Assembly (NCBI GenBank): GCA_001898965.1 | Contig: MKVW01000001.1 | Span: 267,826 to 331,825, forward strand | Length of the DNA stretch: 64,000 bases | Direction: 5' to 3' | Source: Rhizobiales bacterium 62-17 | Lineage (GTDB): Bacteria; Pseudomonadota; Alphaproteobacteria; Rhizobiales; Beijerinckiaceae | In this document: piece by piece, positions 59,285 to 64,000 of the stretch | How positions within the stretch are numbered: the first letter of the stretch is position 1 | Layout of the letters: every line of letters begins with the position of its first letter | The notes under the pieces: generated by a model | What the model was told of the DNA's origin: nothing | Databases searched by the model: none | What the model saw: the letters and a program-made list of their open reading frames with translations, nothing else | Translations under genes and position numbers: made by a program

Positions 59285-60642
59285 AGAGCCGTTCGCTTGT
59301 TGTCCGCCTGGCGGCTCTCGCGGCGGCTTTGATCGTTTTGGCGCTGACTTTGGCCGGGCTGGGACTTGCAACGATTTTCGATCGCGAACTCGATCGGCGG
59401 GCTGAAAGCGAACTGTCGCAGATCGTCAGGATTCTGGCAGGGCAAATTACGCTCGATCAAAACGGTGCGCCGATCGGCAATCTGGCTTTGCCCGATCCGC
59501 GTTTCTCGGAGCCCTATAGCGGTCTTTATTGGCAAGTGGCGCCCGCGACGGGGAGCCATCTACGCTCCCGCTCGTTGTGGGATTTCGAATTGCCGGTGCT
59601 CCCGGACGCATCGCCGGGCGAAAGGCGGACTATCGATCTCACCGGGCCGAATGGCAGCCGGTTGATTGCCGTCACGCAGACGATCGCCGTGTCGAAAGGC
59701 GATCGAGACGGCGAAGCTGAAACCCCGGTGCAAGTCACGGCGGCGCTCGATCGGAGCGACCTGGCCTCGGCGCAGCGGTCATTCCGCAATCTACTCGTGC
59801 CATCGCTGGTGGCTTTGGGCATCTGCTTATCCGGGGCCATGTGGTTGTTTCTGCGCTTGGCGCTGCGTCCGCTGCAAGGGCTGGCGAGGGGATTGCGGCA
59901 GATCCATCTTGGCAAAGCGCGCGCCCTGCCAGGCGCCTTTCCCAGCGAAGTGCAGCCGGTGGTGGATGATCTCAATCGCCTGATCGCCTTCCAGGATGCG
60001 GCGGCGGAAAAGGCCCGCGCGCGGGCCAGCGATCTCGCCCATGGTTTGAAGACGCCGCTCGCCGTTCTCGATGCGTTGTCGCGTCAGGCGCATGGCGAAG
60101 GCCGCACCGAACTGTCGGGAGCCATCAACGAACAAACGAGTTTGATGCAGAAGCAGGTCAATCGCGCCCTGGCTCGCGCCCGCGCCGGCTTTGTGACTGC
60201 TTTGGGCCGCGCGACCGTGCCGGCGGCACCCTTGGTTGAAAAGCTGGCCGGCGCTTTGCGTCGCCTGCCGTCCGAACGGCCGCTGGACTGGGATGTGACG
60301 GTGGCATCGGGCGCGGTGTTCGCCGGCGATGAAGCGGACTTCATGGAAATGCTCGGCAATGTGCTGGACAATGCCCGCAAATGGGCGCGTGGGCGCATTC
60401 GCTTTACGGCTACGATGATCGGCGGCGCTACCGTCTTCACGGTGGAGGACGATGGTCCGGGGCTTGAGGCCGAACACGCGGCGCAGATTGAGCGCGGTCG
60501 CCGCTGGGACGAGACGACACCGGGAACGGGCTTCGGTCTCGCCATCACGCGCGATCTGGTCGAATCCTACGGTGGTACGCTGATGCTTGACCGTTCGCCG
60601 CTCGGCGGACTGCGGGTGACTCTATCGATCCCCGCGCGATGA
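59281..60642 (+). CDS. Sensor histidine kinase
   Basis: A 453-residue inner-membrane kinase. Segment 1 is near residues 8 to 31, a periplasmic domain of about 130 residues follows, and segment 2 is around PSLVALGICLSGAMWLF. A HAMP-like linker precedes the phosphorylated His254 in DLAHGLKTPLAVLDAL. The ATPase boxes are GNVLDNARKWARGR, FTVEDDGPGLE and GTGFGLAITRDLVESYGG. The periplasmic part is the PhoQ/QseC-like type that senses a soluble or ionic cue. Its last 21 bases overlap the convergent gene at 60622. Confidence 0.93.
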   Translation: MKSRSLVVRLAALAAALIVLALTLAGLGLATIFDRELDRRAESELSQIVRILAGQITLDQNGAPIGNLALPDPRFSEPYSGLYWQVAPATGSHLRSRSLWDFELPVLPDASPGERRTIDLTGPNGSRLIAVTQTIAVSKGDRDGEAETPVQVTAALDRSDLASAQRSFRNLLVPSLVALGICLSGAMWLFLRLALRPLQGLARGLRQIHLGKARALPGAFPSEVQPVVDDLNRLIAFQDAAAEKARARASDLAHGLKTPLAVLDALSRQAHGEGRTELSGAINEQTSLMQKQVNRALARARAGFVTALGRATVPAAPLVEKLAGALRRLPSERPLDWDVTVASGAVFAGDEADFMEMLGNVLDNARKWARGRIRFTATMIGGATVFTVEDDGPGLEAEHAAQIERGRRWDETTPGTGFGLAITRDLVESYGGTLMLDRSPLGGLRVTLSIPAR

Positions 60643-61656
60643 CGTGCTGAGCGTCTGCCGTCGAAATTCCGGAATTTGCGAAAGCAGCACTTTCAGAGGA
60701 TCGGCGGTCCACGCCTTGGTCATGAAGTCGCGATGATCCACATTGCCCGCGTCGATGAACCAGAGACTGTTGGGCGACAAAACCGACGGGCGGCCATCGC
60801 GACCTGTGAGACCGTGGGCGACGAGCTCTTTCTTGAAGGCGGCATTATCAGCGCGCGCGGCCGCTCCATAAGCGCTGAGCAGGAAAGCGTCGTTGCGTTT
60901 GGTCGCCAGCCAGTTGACGAAACGGGCGCGCTCGTCGAGCCAGGCATCGAGCAAAATGACGCCCTGGATACGGGCAGTCGCCCCGCCAAGCTGCAGGGCA
61001 TAGGCGGCTGCTTCCGCGCCACTACCATAAGCGACGAGGATGATCGGCATCGAGCGGAACACGGCGCCGCCTGCTTTCGACAATTCACCGAGCCGCGAGG
61101 CGGCCTCGTTGAGAAAATCGTTGAAAAAGCCCGGCTCCCAGAAGCGTCCGGCCGCGCTATCGATCGCATCGAAGGCCAGTTGCGGCGCGACGAGCGCACC
61201 GTTTAAACCGGAAGCGTCGAATTGCGCGGGGAGATGCTGGCGATTGCGGAGATCGCGCGTGAGCTGGCTGCGTTGGCCGTGCAGAAAGACGACGAGGGCG
61301 GCAGGTCGATGGGCATCGAAACCGGCGCCGAGATGCAGCAACACGCGTTTGTCGGTATAAGCACTGTCGGGTGTGAAGCCGCCACGCGGCGCGAGGCGGC
61401 CACGTCGCCCATCCTTCGTTGCGTCGAGGAACGGTGTCTCACGCCCGGGCGCGCGACCGTTGTAGGGAAAAGGCGAGGCGAGGAATTCGACGATTTGCGT
61501 CACGCCGGTTAGCGCGCGTCCCTTACCGTCAGGCTTTTGCGGCTGTCTCGCTTCGCTCGTACGACGGCTCTGTGCTAACGCCGATGAGGCATGGCTAGCG
61601 AAAAGCCACGGCGCGGCAGTCAGTAGCAACGTCAGATCGCGTCGCGACGGATTCAT
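60622..61656 (-). CDS. Exported alpha/beta-hydrolase-like protein
   Basis: A 344-residue protein with a Tat-type signal (NPSRRDLTLLLTAAPWLF, cut near ALAQS). The mature part has a hydrolase-like core: VVFLHGQRSQL, then PIILVAYGSGAEAAAYAL at the nucleophile position, where AYGSGA replaces the usual GxSxG with a Ser still present, and GVILLDAWLDER. No His motif is certain (DHRDF near the end is a candidate). Function unknown; periplasmic esterase or an inactive relative are both possible. Confidence 0.68.
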   Translation of the reverse strand: MNPSRRDLTLLLTAAPWLFASHASSALAQSRRTSEARQPQKPDGKGRALTGVTQIVEFLASPFPYNGRAPGRETPFLDATKDGRRGRLAPRGGFTPDSAYTDKRVLLHLGAGFDAHRPAALVVFLHGQRSQLTRDLRNRQHLPAQFDASGLNGALVAPQLAFDAIDSAAGRFWEPGFFNDFLNEAASRLGELSKAGGAVFRSMPIILVAYGSGAEAAAYALQLGGATARIQGVILLDAWLDERARFVNWLATKRNDAFLLSAYGAAARADNAAFKKELVAHGLTGRDGRPSVLSPNSLWFIDAGNVDHRDFMTKAWTADPLKVLLSQIPEFRRQTLSTSSRGDR

Positions 61657-61797
61657 CCCATCAACCCTTACGTTTCCCTCGCGCGTTCAGCGCAGCGAAC
61701 AAGATCAGAAGGGTTATAAGATAGGGAAGCCGATCATGGAACGGGATACCCGTCGCGATAAAATTCTTGCGACTTATATGATGTGATGCTGCGAAGC

Positions 61798-63387
61798 TTA
61801 TGGCGCCGCCATCATTGCGCGTGCCGCGTCGCGAAACCGCCGACGTGATTCATCGCGCGCATAAAACATGTGGCCGCCCGGATAGACCTCGAAGCGTAGC
61901 CGTTCGGACGGGCCAATCTGCGCCATCTGGTCGAGTACCATCTGCGTTTCGAAATAAGGCGTCACGAGATCCGTCAGGCCGTGAGCGATGAGCACGCGCA
62001 GGCGCGGATCAAGTGCCAGGGATTGCGACAGATCGTTCACCGCCTCTTGTTGCCTGTTGCCCCAATTCCACGACCGTGAAGCTTGATCGTTGATGAAGAA
62101 ATAGCGGCCGTTCTCGACGTTCCAGCCCAGGCGATTGTGGAACATGTCCACCATGGCCTGGGTGATCGGCGCATGCAGGCCAAGCCGCATCTGATCGTCG
62201 GCTTCGGGACGGGGCGAACCCGGGAAGGGATCGAGCCCAAGCACCGCGCCATCGTAAAGCGATGCGATCTTGCCATTGGCACGCGCCGTTTCGGCGGCGA
62301 ATGTCGAGGTGGTGATGCGGCCATTGCGCCGTGCCACCAAATCGACGTCAAGGCCGGTGAACTCCGAGACATTGCGGGTCAATCGCGCCAGCGCATCGGC
62401 ATCCTTCAAGCCGCGCATCAGATCGGTGACGAAAGATCCGCGCGCATAATCCTCGACCGCCTTGAGGCTGCTGCGTTCGATCGTGCCTTTGCGCTCAAGT
62501 GCCGTTGCCGCCATCGACGGCAGGCCGGCGGCCAGGCTCAGAGGACTGTTGCGCGCATTGAAGCGGCGGAAGTCGAGCACGGGCGAGATCAGCACGAGCC
62601 CGTTGACGCTGACGCCCTGATCGGTGGTGAGCTGATGGGCGATCTTGGGCGCACGAAAGCCGCCATAGCTTTCGCCCGCGATATATTTGGGCGAGAAGCT
62701 GCGGCCGTTGGCCTCGGTCCAGCGCCGGATGGTGGTGGCGAGCGAAGAGATGTCACCATCGACACTCCAGAGGCGCCGGCGCACATCCTCGCCGCCGATG
62801 ACGCGGCTATAACCAGTGCCGGCGGGGTCTATGAAAACGAGATCGGTGAATTCAAGCCAACTCTCATTGTTGTCGAGCGGCGCCGGATCGGCGGTCGGAA
62901 AGGCGGCGTCCGCATCCATACGCAATCGCCAGGGGCCGAGTGCGCCGAGATTGAGCCAACCCGAGGCATAGCCGGGGCCGCCGTTGAAGGCGAAGGTGAC
63001 GGGCCGCGTGCGCTTGTCGGCGCCGGCGAGCTGAAAGGCGATATAGCTGATGTCGGCGATCGGACGGCCGCTTTCGAGATCGTTGAGACGGATCGTTCCG
63101 GCCGTGGCGGTGAATTCGGTGGTCTTGCCGTTGATGTCGACGCGATGCGTCGTCGTGCGGTCGGCGGGGAGCGGGCGGACCTCGGAGCGCACCTCATTCG
63201 CTGGCTGAGCCTGTTCCGCCGGCCGCCCGCCGCGATTGCCGGCTGGCCTTTCGCGCACGTTGCTCTCGGCCGGCTGCGCATGAACCGCTGGTGTCGCAAG
63301 CAGGCTGGTGGCGACTGTCGCGAATAGAGCGAAGACAATGGAGGCGCGGTGGGGGGGATTCTGCCGAAGTGATTTCTGCAAGGTCAT
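61798..63387 (-). CDS. Exported S10-type serine carboxypeptidase-like protein
   Basis: A 529-residue exported peptidase. The signal peptide ends near AVHAQ. PVTFAFNGGPGYASGWLNLG forms the oxyanion region, the nucleophile Ser is in YIAGESYGGFRAPKIA, and the C-terminal acid/His pair is in LIAHGLTDLVTP and EVYPGGHMFYARDE. The S10 family removes C-terminal residues, often at low pH; bacterial members of this size are little studied. A Pro/Arg/Gly-rich linker of about 40 residues follows the signal. Its promoter should be in 63388-63493. Confidence 0.9.
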   Translation of the reverse strand: MTLQKSLRQNPPHRASIVFALFATVATSLLATPAVHAQPAESNVRERPAGNRGGRPAEQAQPANEVRSEVRPLPADRTTTHRVDINGKTTEFTATAGTIRLNDLESGRPIADISYIAFQLAGADKRTRPVTFAFNGGPGYASGWLNLGALGPWRLRMDADAAFPTADPAPLDNNESWLEFTDLVFIDPAGTGYSRVIGGEDVRRRLWSVDGDISSLATTIRRWTEANGRSFSPKYIAGESYGGFRAPKIAHQLTTDQGVSVNGLVLISPVLDFRRFNARNSPLSLAAGLPSMAATALERKGTIERSSLKAVEDYARGSFVTDLMRGLKDADALARLTRNVSEFTGLDVDLVARRNGRITTSTFAAETARANGKIASLYDGAVLGLDPFPGSPRPEADDQMRLGLHAPITQAMVDMFHNRLGWNVENGRYFFINDQASRSWNWGNRQQEAVNDLSQSLALDPRLRVLIAHGLTDLVTPYFETQMVLDQMAQIGPSERLRFEVYPGGHMFYARDESRRRFRDAARAMMAAP

Positions 63388-63493
63388 GTTCCTGCCGTTT
63401 CCCGGAGAGCATCATCGCATCATAGGCGGCGATCCTGCGCAATTTCTGTGCGCTGATTATGGCGGTCAAAATCGCGTGTTCAGGACGATAGGG

Positions 63494-64000
63494 TTAAGCC
63501 GGCGCGGAATTCTGGTCCTCGGCCGTCGCAGCCTGGGCCACGGCAACGGCGAAGTTTTGCGCCGCGCGTGTCGCGGCCTCCCCAATGGCGATCAAGGGCG
63601 GTGTCTCCTCATTGGCGGGAACTTTCCGCGCGGCGAGATTGGCATCGCGCAGGCTTTGCCAATGGGAAGTGGCGAGCGCCCGCATCTCCTCAGCTGATCG
63701 CCCCGACGTGGTCTGGATTTCGACTGTCAGCAGATCGAAGCGATCCTTGCCGTGCAGATAGCTCCAGCCCATCAATTGGCTGTCCGGCAAAGCGGTGACG
63801 AGAACGCGCAGCAACTCCTCCAAGGCGACACGTTCGGCCGCGCCCAGAAGCGGTTCGCTATGCGCCAGCGATATGCTGATGGTCTGGACATGCGGCCCGT
63901 CGGCCTGACGCCGGAAACCAGGCGGCCCCGCATGTTCGAGCAACACCTGATTGCAGAGGAAGACGCAGCGGTTGCAGATGGCGGTTGCGCCAGGGCCGGC
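63494..64000 (-). CDS. Protein with ClpX-type zinc finger at N-terminus, 5' end outside window
   Basis: The reading frame stays open from the stop at 63494 to the right edge, giving at least 168 residues. Near the edge the translation reads ICNRCVFLCNQVLLEH, the second half of a ClpX-like four-cysteine zinc-binding domain (compare ICxxCVxLC). After it comes an alpha/beta part of unknown type (LLRVLVTALPDSQLMGWSYL) and an Ala-rich end. ClpX fingers recruit adaptors or substrates, but no AAA+ domain follows here, so it is not ClpX. The first half of the finger is cut off. Confidence 0.7.
   Translation of the reverse strand, partial: AGPGATAICNRCVFLCNQVLLEHAGPPGFRRQADGPHVQTISISLAHSEPLLGAAERVALEELLRVLVTALPDSQLMGWSYLHGKDRFDLLTVEIQTTSGRSAEEMRALATSHWQSLRDANLAARKVPANEETPPLIAIGEAATRAAQNFAVAVAQAATAEDQNSAPA

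Noticed and set aside
1-64000. Search for tRNA, rRNA, insertion sequences, attachment sites and CRISPR arrays
   Set aside because: By eye none was found: no transposase-like protein, no terminal repeats with target duplications, no cloverleaf arms.

Overview
The window looks like chromosome of a GC-rich alphaproteobacterium, most likely a member of the Hyphomicrobiales (Rhizobiales). The reasons are high GC with strong G/C third-position bias, an LplT-PlsC-acyl-ACP ligase three-domain fusion, a cobT/cobS neighbourhood with a TIGR02281-type retropepsin and a PHA-system small protein, and frequent Tat-type signal peptides. This placement comes from gene content only; no rRNA, tRNA, insertion sequence, phage or CRISPR array was seen.

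Left part (1-13.5 kb): the start of pepN runs off the left edge. It is followed by a TetR regulator with the three-domain phospholipid-repair enzyme, a cation diffusion facilitator with an enlarged cytoplasmic tail, a glyoxalase I-like protein, a small Tat-exported Tyr/Arg-rich protein, a GlcG-family protein, an orphan hypothetical gene, and an RND efflux operon with two lipoprotein adaptors and no outer-membrane channel.

Central part (13.6-42.3 kb) is the most interesting region. Two paralogous gene sets each contain a carotenoid/lignostilbene-type cleavage oxygenase, a thiolase, an AMP-forming acyl-CoA synthetase and a nitronate-monooxygenase-like flavoprotein. Set A (minus strand, 20956 to 13598) adds an alpha/beta hydrolase and an SCP-x-like thiolase. 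Set B (plus strand, 33701 to 42276) adds a PaaN-like aldehyde dehydrogenase, a hotdog thioesterase and a dihydrodipicolinate-reductase-like dehydrogenase. Between them lie two tandem-duplicated HxlR-type regulators, a hydrolase, and a minus-strand operon for a complete Liv-type ABC importer with a long-chain-type acyl-CoA ligase and SDR dehydrogenases. A 17-bp palindrome (ACTTCA-N5-TGAAGT) occurs at the promoters of set A, of the first regulator/hydrolase pair, and of the transporter operon, tying these units into one putative regulon. The inferred logic is uptake of an unsaturated aromatic or terpenoid compound, oxidative C=C cleavage to aldehydes, oxidation and CoA activation, then carbon-carbon cleavage. 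Both main thiolases lack the second catalytic cysteine, so the last chemistry may not be ordinary thiolysis.

Right part (42.3-64 kb): a small minus-strand cluster (VOC protein, TTT-type binding protein, exported hydrolase), a SnoaL-like gene behind a possible structured leader RNA, dusA, a TauE/SafE permease, a MocR-type regulator divergent from a DMT exporter, and a seven-gene minus operon (PHA-system protein, cobS, retropepsin, Nudix, VOC, deaminase). It continues with cobT, GST, ABM-like and GNAT genes, a PepSY/two-component cluster, an exported hydrolase-like protein, an S10-type serine carboxypeptidase and, at the right edge, a truncated gene with a ClpX-type zinc finger.
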